Source of the DNA: Strongylocentrotus droebachiensis
Lineage: Eukaryota; Echinodermata; Echinoidea; Camarodonta; Strongylocentrotidae
Assembly (NCBI GenBank): GCA_035222895.1
Contig: JAVYIG010000038.1
Span: 682,001 to 746,000 of the forward strand
Reading direction: 5' to 3'
Length of the DNA stretch: 64,000 nt
A model generated the notes under the pieces. That model searched no databases. It was not told the DNA's origin and was given only the letters and a program-made list of their open reading frames with translations. This document shows positions 1-11,631 of the stretch, in pieces. Every line of letters starts with the position of its first letter. Positions within the stretch are counted from its first letter, which is position 1. Both the position numbers and the translations under genes were made by a program.

Positions 1-22
1 AGTTTTTATTTCTGTTTTGTAG

Positions 23-91
23 GCCATTGAGAAGCATGTGTTCTCACATCTAAAAGTTGCATACCTCGGGACGTCGGACCTCGAAAAGTAG
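23..91 (+). CDS. Possible terminal exon of an upstream gene
   Basis: The window opens with a pyrimidine-rich stretch ending in TTTTGTAG, a reasonable splice acceptor. It is followed by an open frame of 22 codons (AIEKHVFSHLKVAYLGTSDL, then EK) and a TAG stop. This would be the C-terminal coding exon of a plus-strand gene lying mostly outside the window. I do not recognise the peptide. The exon is short and rests only on the acceptor and the open frame, so it may be chance. Confidence 0.28.
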   Translation, partial: AIEKHVFSHLKVAYLGTSDLEK

Positions 92-2696
92 GACCTCGAA
101 AAGTAGTGATCTTCGTCAGGACAGTCATGGGACAATCGTATAGAATCCTTGCCTCCTAACACCACCAAACTGACATCAGAATTATACTTGAAGATCTTTC
201 TCTTGTGGTGTCCGCCAATCATGAGCATATCTGCCATCCATACCCCATCTATCACAACAAACTTTCTGAGTGCATGCATGATTATGATAATGTGAGTTTG
301 CCGAGAAATAGAGAGGGCAAGAAACAAAGTTTTATACTTTGAGGGGTCAGTGACACAAAGCCGAACTCCATATTTTGCCCAAAATGAGTATTTGATATCA
401 AAATGTTCAGAAAAATGTGGGCTTTCCAGGAAACACAAAGACTTAACTCCACCAACACCCCATTAAAGTCAATGGCTAGTGAAACATAGACTTAAGTCTT
501 TAAGGCCCAAGTGCTCAGTAACATATTAACCACTTTTTCTAAAAAAATGGCCAAAACTGAGTTACGTCTTTGTGTCTCTGACCCCACGACTTGTGCTCTG
601 AGAGCAGATCAAAATATAGAGGAGATGCACAGCTACTTGTACATGTGATGACCACGACAAGCTGGCAGATAGATTCTAAGATTCATAGTTGTACTTAATC
701 CTTTAGAAACCAAGTGCAAGATACAGCATGTTACGCCAGTACCAAATTGAATTTGTAAGCGCGAAAGGATTAACGATTGATCTGAGAGATTTATGAAGGC
801 TGTCCATCTCTGCTAGGTCACGTATATCTTTTTGTATTGTTTAGTAGTAACTTAAAGAGTGGAATCTAATCTCTTGAATAGGCATTCGGCACAAAGACAT
901 CTTAAGAGGACTAATTTATATAATCATAGCAAGTTATAGGAAAAGGCAATCTCTCAGAGTCTATATACACTAGAAATTATTTCTCATAACAGTATCTTCA
1001 ACAAGAATTGGTATTAAAATGTACCCTTTCTAACAGTTTAGTGACACCTTCATCCAGAGTGGAATTATTGAAGTTAAATGAAAGCAAGTTATAGGAAAGG
1101 CAATCTTCCAGAGTCAGTTATAAGATTTACTTCCTTCGTTCAGTGTCACCTCCAATTGACATTTTGTTTATCAAAAGTAAAGTTAATGCAAAGCAAGTTA
1201 CTGCAAAATACAGTCTTTAACAGGAGTCACTAATTAAAACTCACTCCTGTAACTAGCTCAGTGACCTGTTTAAGAGATGTTTTGTTTATCTGGAGTGGGA
1301 TCATTGAACTTTGAATTAAGTCAAAATAAATCAGAGGAAAAGGTAATCTGCAAGATTTGTTATTAAAAATTCGAATTTCCTCCATATAGCAGGTCATTGT
1401 CACATTTTTGTGAAGTTTTTCGCATTATCCTTTGATCAGAATGCTATGAATTACACATAAAACATGATAAAGAGGACCAATATCTTTCAGTCCATTTCTA
1501 TTGCCGCTCATGGATGACATTGATTTAATTGAAAACAAGCATTCAAATCTTAATTTGGCAATGTGGATTAGACTTGTAATCACTACTCTCATGTACAAAG
1601 TGGCAAGGTTTTGTTGCATTTTTTAATCATCATTGACATTTCATTTCATATGTATTTCGATTTGCAGCAGAGTGAAAGAAGATAATTGATGCCAACTTTT
1701 TTATTATTGTGTAGACTATGGGAAAATTCTGAACCGCTCAGGTTAAATAACCAGCATGTTAGTTTTACGTCTTGCCTTTACCTATGCAGATTCTCACCAT
1801 GCTCAAAGTGTGTCAGTTCATCAGTAGAGTACCTGGTATGTGTTCTTTTTATGTACATATATAAAGAAAGCTGTCTACTAAATGCATTTTTTAGTTTGTG
1901 TAAGAAGTTAGTGTTATGTGTTTTTCATAACTTAGGTATTCTATATACTATGGTATCTTAAACTCTGCCTTTTGTAAAATAGCATGCACAAAGATTTGTA
2001 CTTTTAAGTTTTAGCTGAGGAAACTTTGAATGTTTTTAGAGTTTACACCATGATAATTTTGGCTCAGATTCTTAACAAAATCCTGGATTTACCACATGCT
2101 GCAATGATAATTATAAACCTTTAGGTCATACATGAATCCCATGACATTTACAAGTCAATCGCCTGTCTGATAATCAAGATATCTATGATTGGAATGATAA
2201 ATTTCAGAATTTGTTTTCCTAACGGCATCATTAAAGTTGTTTTGGTGGTCAAAAGTGTATATAAAGAAATACAGTTCGGTTGAAAATAAGACAACATCCC
2301 TCAAAATTGAGTTGATGATTTTCATCACTGGGGATTACTAGGAGGGAGAGAAAGTTGGATATGGAGATCTTTATATATGAGTGTGAAAATCATTATTTTT
2401 TATACCTTGATTTATTTTGTTGAGTACTTCCAGGCCAGTGCATATATTAAAGAATAAAAAAAGTGTTACATATCACCCGACTCAATATGTTCTTTTTTTG
2501 CATTTTCTTTGTTCATTTTGCTGATTCAAAAGCTATTATCTTCTTTTTTTCCATTTTTTTCTCTCACAGAAGAATATTTGGTTATGCAATAATGGTTTCT
2601 TGTATTGGTTTCCATTCTATTAATCCTTTAACTACTGAGTTATCTCATTCTACAATGCTCTACTCATGCTACTACTAATAATGTAGTATTTGGCCC
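92..2696. other. Non-coding stretch with one degenerate tandem repeat
   Basis: No exon or recognisable protein was found here on either strand. The short ORFs (longest 91 codons) are AT-rich, without splice context or motif. The only structure seen is the degenerate tandem repeat listed at 925-1400. Confidence 0.6.
925..1400. repeat. Degenerate tandem repeat, about 110-155 bp unit
   Basis: A block with the core GCAAGTTATAGGAAAAGGCA, then a CAGAGT-like motif, a TTAAAA stretch and a CAGTGACAC-like motif recurs with divergence near 930, 1084, 1193 and 1327. The spacing is uneven (about 154, 109 and 134 bases), so this is an old array with indels. Confidence 0.6.
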
Positions 2697-2876
2697 ATAT
2701 CTCACTATCTCTCTCTCCACCCATATCTCTCTTTTTCTCTCTGCCTCCTCTGTTGGTGTGAATTTCCACCACCCCCTCCCCCCCCCCCCCCCTCCCCCCT
2801 CTCTCTCTCTCTCTCTTTCTCTCCCTCTCTCGCTCTCGCTCTCTCCCCCTCCCCTCTCTCTCATTCTCTCCCCTTC
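2697..2876. repeat. (CT)n / poly-C low-complexity tract
   Basis: Long CT dinucleotide runs are interrupted by a C homopolymer of about 16 bases near 2777. The minus-strand ORF through it (rich in RE and GGG) is an artefact of the repeat. Confidence 0.9.
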
Positions 2877-3030
2877 TGCCAAAAGTGAGTCTAATTATCT
2901 CAAACAGTCCTCGAGTTAATTTATATTTACAATTTTATTTACAATTCTATTTACAATTTTAGTTATAATTTCAATGATCATTACATAATAAGTCTCTAGT
3001 CAACTCTTATGAGAGCCTGCTGCGCCTCCT

Positions 3031-5363
3031 CTAACCAAAACAGCAAAAAACTTTCCACCACTTCCGTCTCCTTCCAGTTACAACAGCCTGATCTTTGTTA
3101 TCTTGATCACTCTCCTTCTTCCTATCTTCATTCTTTACATTGTTCTTCCTCTCCTCTTTGAAGTCTTTGGCCTCTGGAATCCCTTCCAATACCTCTTTCA
3201 ATTCTTTAATGTTCTTGGCCTCCACAACCAAAGTGATTGCCAGCTCCTCTTCTGCCTGTATCTCCTCCTCTGCTTTCAAATCCTCCTTTGCCTTCACGTC
3301 CTCCTCCTCAGCCTTTGTCTCCTCCTCCTCTGCCTTCACCTCCTCATCCTCCTCTACCGTCATCTCTTCCTCCTTTGCCTTCATCTCCTCCTCCTTTGCC
3401 TCGAGCTCCTGCTCCTCTGCCTTCACCTCCTCCTCCTCTGCCTCCAGCTTCTCCTCTGCCTTCACCTCCTCCTCCTTCTCTGCCTCCAGCTCCTCCTCCT
3501 CTGCCTTCACCTCCTCCTCCTTCTCTGCCTCCAGCTCCTCCTCCTCTGCCTTCACCTCCTCCTTCTCTGCCTCCAGCTCATCCGCTGCCTCCAGCTTCTC
3601 CTCTGCCTTCGCCGCCTCCTCCTCCTCTGCCTTCACCTCCTTCTTCTCCTCTGCCTCCAGCTCCCCCTCCTCTACCTCCAGCTCCTCCTCCTCTGCCTTC
3701 ACCTCCTCCTCCTCCTTTGCCTCCAGCTCCTCCTCCTCTGCCTTCACCTCCTCCTCTGCCTCCAGCTCCACCTCCTCTGCCTTCACCTCCTCCTCATCCT
3801 CTGCCTTCGGCTCCTCTGCCTTCATCTCCTCCTCCTCTGCCTCCAGCTCCTCCTCCTTTGCCTCAAGCTCCACCGCCTCTGCCTCCACCTCCTCCTCCTC
3901 TGCCTTCACCTCCTCCTCCTCTGCCTCCAGCTCCACCTCCTCTGCCTTCACCTCCTCCTCATCCTCTGCCTTCGGCTCCTCTGCCTTCATCTCCTCCTCC
4001 TCTGCCTTCACCTCCTCCTTCTCTGCCTCCAGCTCCTCCTCCTCTGCCTCCAGCTCCCCCTTCTTTGCCTCAAGCTCCTCCGCCTCTGCCTCCACCTCCA
4101 CCTCCTCTGCGTTCACCTCCTCCTTCTCTGCCTCCAGCTCCTCCTCCTTTGCCTCAAGCTCCTCCACCTCCTCCTCCTCTGCCTTCACCTCCTCCTTCTC
4201 TGCCTCCAGCTCCTCCTCCTCTGCCTCCAGCTCCTCTTCCTCTGCCTTCACCTCCTCCTCCTTATCTGCCTCCAGCTCCTCCTCCTCCTCTGCCTCCAGC
4301 TCCTCTTCCTCTGCCTTTACCTCCTCCTCCTCCTCCTCTGCCCTCATCTCCTCCTCTGCCTCCAGCTCCTCCTCTGCCTTCACCTCCTCCTCCTCTGCCT
4401 TTACCTCCTCCTCTGCCTCCAGCTCCTCCTCTGCCTTCATCTCCTCCTCCTCTGCATCCAGCTCCTCCATCTCTGCTTTCACCTCCTCCTCCTCTGCTGG
4501 TATCTCCTCCTCCTTCTCCTCTGCCTTCATATCCTCCTCCCATTCTACCGCTTCCTTTGCTTCCTGCTCCTGTATGATTTCCTCTTCATCAGTCGTCAGC
4601 TCGGTACCTTCATGTATCTCTTGGAGATACTTGACGAAGTCGTTGATCTGGTTTGTCTGAATGTCATTCAGATAGACATACTCACTGAAGGCAAGAGTCT
4701 CTGCCAACTCGTGCTGAAACCTAGGAACTACTCGATTTGCTGCATAATGAAGAAAAAATCGGAGAAGACGACCAATATAATGACACTAAATGATATACAT
4801 CATTAATGTTGATCAATATGTATCCAAAATTAAAAGCGAGCATCAACTATTTAAGTTTCAAGGATTTCAATACGACTTTAATCATTATGCAAACCATTTT
4901 CTACATCCGCTTTATTGGTAGTTTTGGATAAAATTAATGAGAAATGGATTTCTATTTTAAGTTTCAAAGCTTATCTAATTCCCACATATGTTTTTGTATT
5001 TGTTTCTAAATACATGACAACATAATTAATGAGAATTTAACCATTTTTACATAAAAATCAATATGAAAAGTGATACCCTCCAAATTTCTTGTATACACTT
5101 TACAATCATGGTGTTATACAATATCGAAGCAATTTAAATGATCTAGACTTAGTATAGGAAACGTACAGGAGGAGGAGGAGTCTATTAGAAACTAACGCTT
5201 GTCTTCTAAAGACGTCTGTATAAAAAAAAAAGGAAGATTATTTGGACGTTGCATATGATACTGATTTTTAACCTAAAACATGAAGAAAAACATATCGCAA
5301 TAAATTATTATAGTCGTATGATATCGACGTGTTTTCTAGATATGACTTACGTTCGTCACTCAT
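3031..5363 (-). CDS. Glutamate-rich repeat protein with basic, Cys-tipped C-terminus
   Basis: I assembled two exons on the minus strand. Exon 1 is 5363..5351 (13 bases, coding MSDE plus one base) before a GTAAGT donor. Exon 2 is 4739..3031, after the acceptor TTCATTATGCAG. The joined CDS is 1722 bases, 573 aa. The N-terminal ~50 residues are ordinary (VVPRFQHELAETLAFSEYVY and on). Residues about 60-500 are imperfect EEEVKAEEEELEA repeats, expected to form a charged single helix or coiled coil. The tail ends RRRKWWKVFCCFG, a polybasic patch with two cysteines, suggesting lipid-linked membrane attachment; CCFG loosely fits a CaaX box. Family and function are unknown. The repeat is built of GAG/GAA codons and probably grew by trinucleotide expansion. 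Open antisense frames across it are shadows. In-frame splicing supports a real gene; a low-complexity artefact cannot be fully excluded. Confidence 0.62.
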
Positions 5364-5489
5364 GATGGAAGATTCAAATCAAAGACAAATATTCTGATAT
5401 ATTCTGATATATTCAGAAGAGATGCTACTAAATCGATGTAATAACTATGAGCGCTTACATCAATAATGATAAAAAGATAACTTTGTAAC

Positions 5490-5560
5490 TATGCGGATCA
5501 TGACGCATGCGCATCACCGCACCCATTACGTCACAATTGAGCGCAGTTGTCTTAAAAGTT
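5490..5560 (-). promoter_or_regulatory. Candidate promoter of the Glu-rich gene
   Basis: About 140-180 bases upstream of the proposed start codon lies a GC-richer patch. It contains GCATGCGC (5505-5512), matching the core of an NRF1 palindrome, and TACGTCA (5527-5533), a CRE/ATF-type core. Both are palindromic or near-palindromic, so direction is not set. This is motif matching only. Confidence 0.35.
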
Positions 5561-5857
5561 ACAAAGGACATCATTGCGCGCTTTTATTTAAGAAAGTTGA
5601 AAGGGGTTCAAAGTTATGATTTTGCCGTTAATGGGAATGTTGCCAGAGCCATGCACCCAAGATGACCTGGAAGCCGTGAATTGCCGTGCCAAAGCCTGTG
5701 TGGACCACTGGACGGGACTTGTGTAGTGACTCGATAAGAAGAAGATAATCAGTCTGTATGATCTTGAAATCACCCTTTACATTAAAAACTCATACAAGTC
5801 TTATTAAATGTCAGGATGATACCGTACGAAACTTCTTACGTTCCTTTCCTCCTATCA

Positions 5858-5918
5858 CTTTATCTCTTTCTCTCTCTCTCTCTCTCTCTCTCCCCCCCCC
5901 CCCCATTCCGTCCCTCCC

Positions 5919-5965
<47 letters not shown>

Positions 5966-5980
5966 CTCTCTCTCTATGTC
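5858..5980. repeat. (CT)n / poly-C tract
   Basis: CT dinucleotides with an internal C run (5892-5904) and further CT runs after it. Overlapping short ORFs rich in SLSLSL are repeat artefacts. Confidence 0.9.
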
Positions 5981-6704
5981 TCTTGCTCACTCTTTATTGC
6001 CTTCTTTTCTTTTCCTTTTTCGCCGTTTGATGAAAGGGGCACGTGAACCTAGCCCCCGCCCCTCCCCCTTCCTGTAGATATACGTCACTGACGAAGTACA
6101 AGTAAACGGCATCACGACATGAAATATCTTACCCCCTCTTTGCAAGAGTTCATTACAGGACACTTGAAGAAATGGTATCCACAAATAGATTGTGAAGTTG
6201 GCAACTTATTAAAGCGGGATTTCGCTGCGTTTCAGACCAATGTTCAGACATACCTTGATCTGAAACGCGTCAAAACGTGTCATATGACGCACATAAACCT
6301 AAGTTTGTCTACAACCGGCGTCTACAAACCTCCTTTGTGACTTCGGGCCATTAGGTTCGCCCCACAACGCAAACAATAACTTGCATTCTTATTATTGGAC
6401 TACAGACTTCATGACAGGTGAAACCTTATTACCAGCTGCATCATACACTGTCGCTCATAAAGGTGGAATATTATTTTTTTATCCCAATTTATGGAATTAT
6501 TTTAAAAATAATTTAAAAATAATAGATCTAGATAATAGTATACATTCTCAGATTTTATTGAACAATGATTTGCCAATGTGTGCTTTGCGTGACTGCTAAA
6601 GCCTATGTATGCTACTATGCTTATCAACTAGGGGACCTATGCCCTTAAGTCATTAATGACGGTAATGAGGATTAATGCCCCACAAAAGGGCACTAATATA
6701 GCAC

Positions 6705-6776
6705 ATCGACACGGTTTGTAACCTGGGGCCTCACAGTTACGAGGCCATTGCTTTGTCACTGAACCATGACTGTACG
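6705..6776 (-). mobile_element. tRNA-derived SINE head, degenerate
   Basis: Read on the minus strand it shows an A-box-like stretch (TGGTTCAGTGACAAAG), a possible anticodon-stem pair (CCTCG / TGAGG) and a B-box-like GGTTACAAACC. The acceptor stem does not pair well, so a functional tRNA is unlikely. It resembles a SINE head. Confidence 0.45.
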
Positions 6777-7171
6777 CAGCGGGGGCTAGGGTAGGGGGCA
6801 GTTTCCATAAATAAAAAAAAGAAAAGAAAATGCAATAAACTTTCAATAATTTATTGCATTTTACCCCGATTCCCAACATAACTAAATCTTCTGTGTGCCC
6901 ATGCCTTGAGCCATAACGCATGGCCGTCCAGCGTTGTCAGCTCTTATATAGGGCACAGTCAGTTCAAGGGGGCTAAGGGGCCCCACCCAATCCATATTTT
7001 TGATCGATGGAAGAGCCGTCAGAATTTTATCAGGATAAACTGGGTTTGAAAAGAACCTCGGGAACTTTTTGATTGTTTACAAAAAAAATATTCTGACTTG
7101 GATCTGACTGCAGATGGTCGGCGAGATTTCCAAATCATGTTCCTGAAGAAGAAAAAAAAATCGGACACCCC

Positions 7172-7222
7172 CCCCCCCCCTCACACACACACACACACAC
7201 ACACACACCACACACACACTTC
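7172..7222. repeat. Poly-C then (CA)n microsatellite
   Basis: A C run of about 12 bases, then CA/AC dinucleotides with one interruption. Confidence 0.9.
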
Positions 7223-7346
7223 CCCCCACTCCCCCATTGGAGTACCATGTACCTAACCCTGATAAGTTGTCAGTTAAGACCAGTTTAAAATCTGCCCATA
7301 ATGTTATTACATCGTCCTTTTGTTCTTTCTCCTTTCTGTTCAGGTG

Positions 7347-8495
7347 ATGAAAACGGTCTTCTTCTTTTGGCTGGCTTGGCGAGCGTAGGAATACTCAACA
7401 CACTTTCGTTGACGCTACCTTCCTTCGAGTACTCCTCCAAAACCAGAGCCCTACGTTTTGGTCAAGCAGGTGATCAACATTCCCACTTGGTCAAGCGACA
7501 TGGTCGGTCAGCTCGTGCTTCATCGGACATCGTCGACGTTCCAGGACCTAGGGCGTTGAATGACCAGAAGATCGTAGCTGAACAATCATCAAGGTTCATA
7601 AAGAGAGTCCACATCTTTGGTTCTATGACACGCATGGTGTGGATTCCCGAGTTGAACCATTTCAGAACGCTTCTGGAAACGAGCAACTTGAATGGATTTG
7701 AGTCGGATGTAAACTGTACCCAGTCGCATAGGTATGAATGCGATATCAAGCTAACTCTTGGAACGGAACGCGAACATCTGGCCGGGAAAGACGCAGTGAT
7801 CTTTGGCATGGTCGCGACGACATGAATCACTAAAAATCTACTTCAGAATGTCTTGAAGCATAAGCCGGAGCCGGGCCAGACCTGGATCTTTTACAGTATT
7901 GAAACTCCGTACAGAGTCCTCAAATGGACGGGGAGCAAGGACATAGCTCTTTTCAAATATCACGTGCTTATGACGTATAACAGGGGGTCTGACATCCACG
8001 TTCCTTTCGGTTATTATCGGCCATTTTGTGGACTCGGTGACGTTCCAACTGACATTCGATTTTTAAGTGACGAATTCTACGAAAACCGGACGGGTCTCCT
8101 GTCCTGGGTTGCCACCAACTGTAACGACGTCTTCTGGCCACGGATGCCCTGCATTGAAAAGCTACGCAATGAAATCTCTCTCGACGACTATGGAGCCTGC
8201 GGCCACAAGGGGATACCTTCCGGGGAGCTCGCCTCAATGCAACGAACTCTTCGCTAGCTACAAATTCTACCTCTCCATCCTGAATGCAGAATGTAGGGAC
8301 TACATCACTGAGAAGTTCTGGATGATATCGCTGAAGTACGGTACAGTTCCACTGGTCTTAGGGACAGTCAGAGAGGACTATGAGCAGTTGGCACCCCCAA
8401 ATTCATTTGTCCACTTCACTGACTTCAAGAGCATCAAAGAGACGGCCGACTATCTGAAGCAGGTGGACAAAAACAAGACTCTTTACAGGCAATAA
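7347..8495 (+). pseudogene. Alpha-1,3-fucosyltransferase (GT10) pseudogene
   Basis: GT10 enzymes are Golgi type II membrane proteins that move fucose from GDP-fucose to glycans. The catalytic-domain signature is clear: VPFGYYRPFCGLGDVPTDIR, then DDYGACG, and FYLSILNAECRDYITEKFW followed by GTVPLVLG and APPNSFVHFTDF. A start with a hydrophobic anchor (MKTVFFFWLAW) follows an acceptor-like TTTCTGTTCAG at 7334-7344. The frame is broken at least three times: after the anchor (the initial frame meets TAG; the open frame lies in another phase), at an in-frame TGA (7823-7825), and by a shift near 8200-8235, after which the C-terminal third continues to a TAA at 8493-8495. It covers nearly the whole catalytic domain in one block. 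I call it a recently decayed copy; assembly errors could mimic one break but hardly three. Confidence 0.82.
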
Positions 8496-8733
8496 ATACC
8501 ACGATTGGCGTCGCCATGGAGAAGTAATTACTTCCTTCCCGCACCACCCTGGAACTATTTGTAGGACACTGCCACACATCTACCCGAGACCATCGAATGA
8601 ATTAAAATTAATCGGGGATTCGGTTTGGAACAAGGACTGTCGAACCTTTCCAAGCGAAATGGATGTTAACTCCCAATTTGAAACCATTGGCAACTGGACT
8701 CCTTGGTAACAATGCTGTCGATCGACATCCGAT

Positions 8734-8880
8734 ATTAGGGACTTTTAGATTCTGCACGACGAGAACGTGGACTGCCCTTTTAAGGCAATGTGACGTCCTT
8801 TTAAGGCACTGGCAGTGACGTCACATTGCCTTAAAAGGGCAGTCCACGTTCTCGTCGTGCAGAATCTAAAAGTCCCTAAT
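8734..8880. repeat. Perfect 64-bp inverted repeat with 19-base loop
   Basis: Bases 8734-8797 and 8817-8880 are exact reverse complements over 64 bases, separated by a 19-base loop that itself contains TTTTAAGGCA, also present in the arms. It lies about 240 bases past the fucosyltransferase stop. No target duplication or internal coding was seen. Confidence 0.95.
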
Positions 8881-9595
8881 GTCGGTATCACGAACCCTCA
8901 GAAAAGTTGTCAGAAGCCCAAGAAACCGACATGTCGGTCTCTGGGACTTCAGTCTAATGAATCCTCAGAAAATACCGTAGGTCTCATGAACAATCCTGTT
9001 CTTACGCTGTGGTCACTGTAATTCGATCTCTTTACTTCATTTTCGAAAGAGGTGTTTTGTACAATGAGATTTCAACAGCAATGACAATTTTGTCCTCTGA
9101 AAACAAACTAGGTCTGTTTGGTCCGAAGAACTTCATCACAAGCGCCATTGTCTTTAAAGTAGACTTGGTCAACCTAAAAACAAGACATAACTGTTTGCTT
9201 TTGTGACCACATAATTATGTGTATGTTTAGTATTGTCCAAATGACTGTTTTAACATTTTGATGTGACCATAGTTACCCTAACACGATGTGAAAAATCGAC
9301 AAACTTTGGAAACGTATTGATCTGATCTATCTCCCAGAAATGATGAGGACCCTTTTATTGTTTGAAGTTCAGTCTTGTTTCTTTGTTAAATCTCTATTAC
9401 CAATTATTTTTCAAATTGTGTTGTTGTCAATAATACTTTTTTAATACAAATTCCGTTGTTGGAGTCCGTCACATTGCGTGTCTTTAGCCGTTTCTTTTTT
9501 TCTCGAATATTTTAATTTTTTAGGGGCGGATGCAGGATGGACAGAAATGGAGGGGCAGGGAAATCCTATTGGATCTCCCAGACTCACTCAGTGGA

Positions 9596-9638
<43 letters not shown>

Positions 9639-9831
9639 GGGGGGGTCTGACATGTCCTATTCGTCTATTATCATCTTTCTTCTTTTGATACCCATTTGTC
9701 CACATTACATTACAGCCATCTGAATCTGCCATTCATTTTTCTATAATTCATTTCAATTATGCTTTTTAATTTTAATATTTGAGTCGCTGCTAAGGTAAAT
9801 GGAGGTTAACATATCACATGATGTTTCCAAG
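8881..9831. other. Non-coding stretch with a (GA)n tract
   Basis: No gene seen. A (GA)n microsatellite of about 38 bases followed by poly-G lies at about 9597-9646. The short ORFs have no splice context. Confidence 0.55.
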
Positions 9832-10143
9832 AAGCCTGAGTGGATATGTCACCGGACTGTGGATCACAAGGTCCGCGGTTCAAGTCCCCCCGCGGCTCTA
9901 ATGTCCTTTGGCTAGACATTGATCCACATTTGCCACTCTCCACCCAGGTGTTAAATGGGTGCCCGGTAGGATGCGAAAGTTAGTGTGGTTGGATTAGCAA
10001 GTGGCGCTTGTAAAATGGCGACTGGCTGGAATGCTCCCCAGGGAGTGGAAATGTGCATATATTGTGTTAGCCTGAATCCGATGACCGGGGCAACAATATG
10101 TGCTGCGCCTAAAAACGAAGTATTAGGCGCATTATAAATGTGA
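9832..10143 (+). mobile_element. tRNA-derived SINE, near full length
   Basis: The head has TGAGTGGATATGTCACC (A-box region) and GGTTCAAGTCC (B box) in tRNA-like spacing. The body contains CACTCTCCACCCAGGTGTTA and GTGGTTGGATTAGC, and the tail includes TTAGGCGCATTATAAATG. The same body motifs recur at 52680-52975, 53328-53588 (minus) and 56990-57228, defining one family in this window. Confidence 0.85.
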
Positions 10144-10502
10144 GCTATCATTATTTTGTATTGTATTTAGCTTTCCACAACGAATACTTGAGGGCATGGT
10201 TTAACCATGGGTTGTGGTGTGGTAGTTCGAGATCTGTACATTTCAGACACTTGGTTGGTAATGGTATTAACAGAAGAACTCTTCCAGTGCTAGACCTGAA
10301 AGTAATTCAGGACGATTAGGAAGCTTTTTTTTCTTCTTACGGAAATACGCATTAAGTTCTTTCCATTTGTATTTATCAATAAATATAGCCTGGTAAATGA
10401 TTAGTCAATAAGTGATGTCACTGAGTATTATTGAGTTTTTTAAGTGTCACATAATTCATTGCATATTTGTTTAATATAATGGCAATGCCCACATCCCTTT
10501 CG

Positions 10503-10625
10503 ATCTCTCTCTCTCTCTCCCCTCCTCTCGCTCTCTCTACACACACACACACCCTCACCCCTCTACCTCACACCCCCCCTCTCTCTCTCTCTCCCTCTCT
10601 CTCTCTTTCTCTCCATCCCCTCTAT
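10503..10625. repeat. (CT)n / (CA)n tract
   Basis: CT dinucleotides, a short CA run and poly-C stretches. ORFs through it are artefacts. Confidence 0.9.
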
Positions 10626-10751
10626 TCTCACTCTATCCCTCACGTCTTGCATATTGTTTCCCCTCTTTTCTCTCCTTGGATATTTCTTTGGAGAAAATGA
10701 CGCTGTCAAATTATCATAAATTTCTTTATCACAGACGGCGTCTTGCTTTAA

Positions 10752-11117
10752 AGGTAAAGACCAGTAATGGTCATGCGATTGCATTGTGAAAGAAACGTTG
10801 TGGAATCGATCAGAAAAGGTTGATCATCTAGCATCTAGCATCTGCAAGGTTCTGGAATCATCAAAATGATAAGAAATTTGGCCCATTCTTCGTAAAGTTA
10901 CAAGCACTATACACAGAAAGATGTATATGGGACTACCCTATCTCTCTCACACGACCATGAGAGAAATAAATTTACCAAATATATGAATTAGTAGGCGGTT
11001 TCCCGGCAAATTTTTTATCATCATGTATTAGTCAAACATATTCTTTCACATGATTGGTAATGAGAGCTTCCATTTCATTTTTTGAAATTGGGGCGTTACC
11101 AATACTGGTCTTTACCT
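10752..11117 (+). mobile_element. TTAA-flanked MITE, family 1 copy 1
   Basis: Terminal inverted repeats AGGTAAAGACCAGTAATGGT and its near-exact reverse partner at the right end are flanked by TTAA on both sides (10748-10751, 11118-11121). TTAA duplications are typical of piggyBac and Kolobok transposons. A second copy in reverse orientation lies at 55662-56053 and shares internal sequence. There is no coding capacity. Confidence 0.85.
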
Positions 11118-11339
11118 TTAAGAAGAAATTCGTAACTTCTTTACACAATGAATGATGTTAGACTAACATGATCATACACATCCTCTGCGCATACACTAGA
11201 AACCATCTCAAAGAAGCTTCAATGTAAAAGAAATGTGTTTATTACTAAGATGTACTCACAGATTATGTACACAATACAATGGCAAAGGAAGTTATTTTTT
11301 AACGAACAATAATTATAATCAACGATTACATAATACATA

Positions 11340-11590
11340 GGCTCATCTCTCTCTCCCTCTCTCTCTATTTATCTCTCTCCCTCTCCCTCTCTCTCTTCCT
11401 ATCCCTCCCCCTTCTCTCTCTCTCCCTCTCTCTCTTTCTCCCTCTCTATCTCTCTCTCCCTCTCTCCTCTTTCTTTTCCCCTCTCCCTCTCTTTCTCTAT
11501 TTCTCTATCTGTCTCTCTTTCTACCCCCTCTCCCCCCTCTCCCCCCTTCTCTCCCCCTCCCTCTCCCTCCCTCCTTCCCTCTCGTTCTAT
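11340..11590. repeat. Long pyrimidine (CT-rich) tract
   Basis: About 250 bases of nearly pure pyrimidine on the plus strand end about 40 bases beyond the stop codon of paralog A. The tract therefore lies in or next to its 3' UTR as a purine tract on the transcript. Confidence 0.9.
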
Positions 11591-11631
11591 TTTTCTACGT
11601 TGTCGCTTTGAAAGTCTTTTTTTTGTACTTG

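Larger units (their letters stand above)
5564..7300. other. Intergenic stretch with simple repeats and a SINE head
   Basis: No supportable gene was found. The stretch holds a (CT)n/poly-C tract at about 5860-5980, a minus-strand tRNA-like SINE head near 6712-6774, and a poly-C plus (CA)n tract at about 7170-7222. ORFs at 6119-6340 and 6381-6599 lack splice context and recognisable motifs. Confidence 0.55.

Noticed and set aside
3103..4806. Long plus-strand ORFs (567, 506 and 446 codons) over the Glu-rich gene
   Set aside because: They are antisense readings of a GAG/GAA repeat, giving L-, S- or P-rich homopolymer proteins in three frames. The minus frame has splice support and normal ends.
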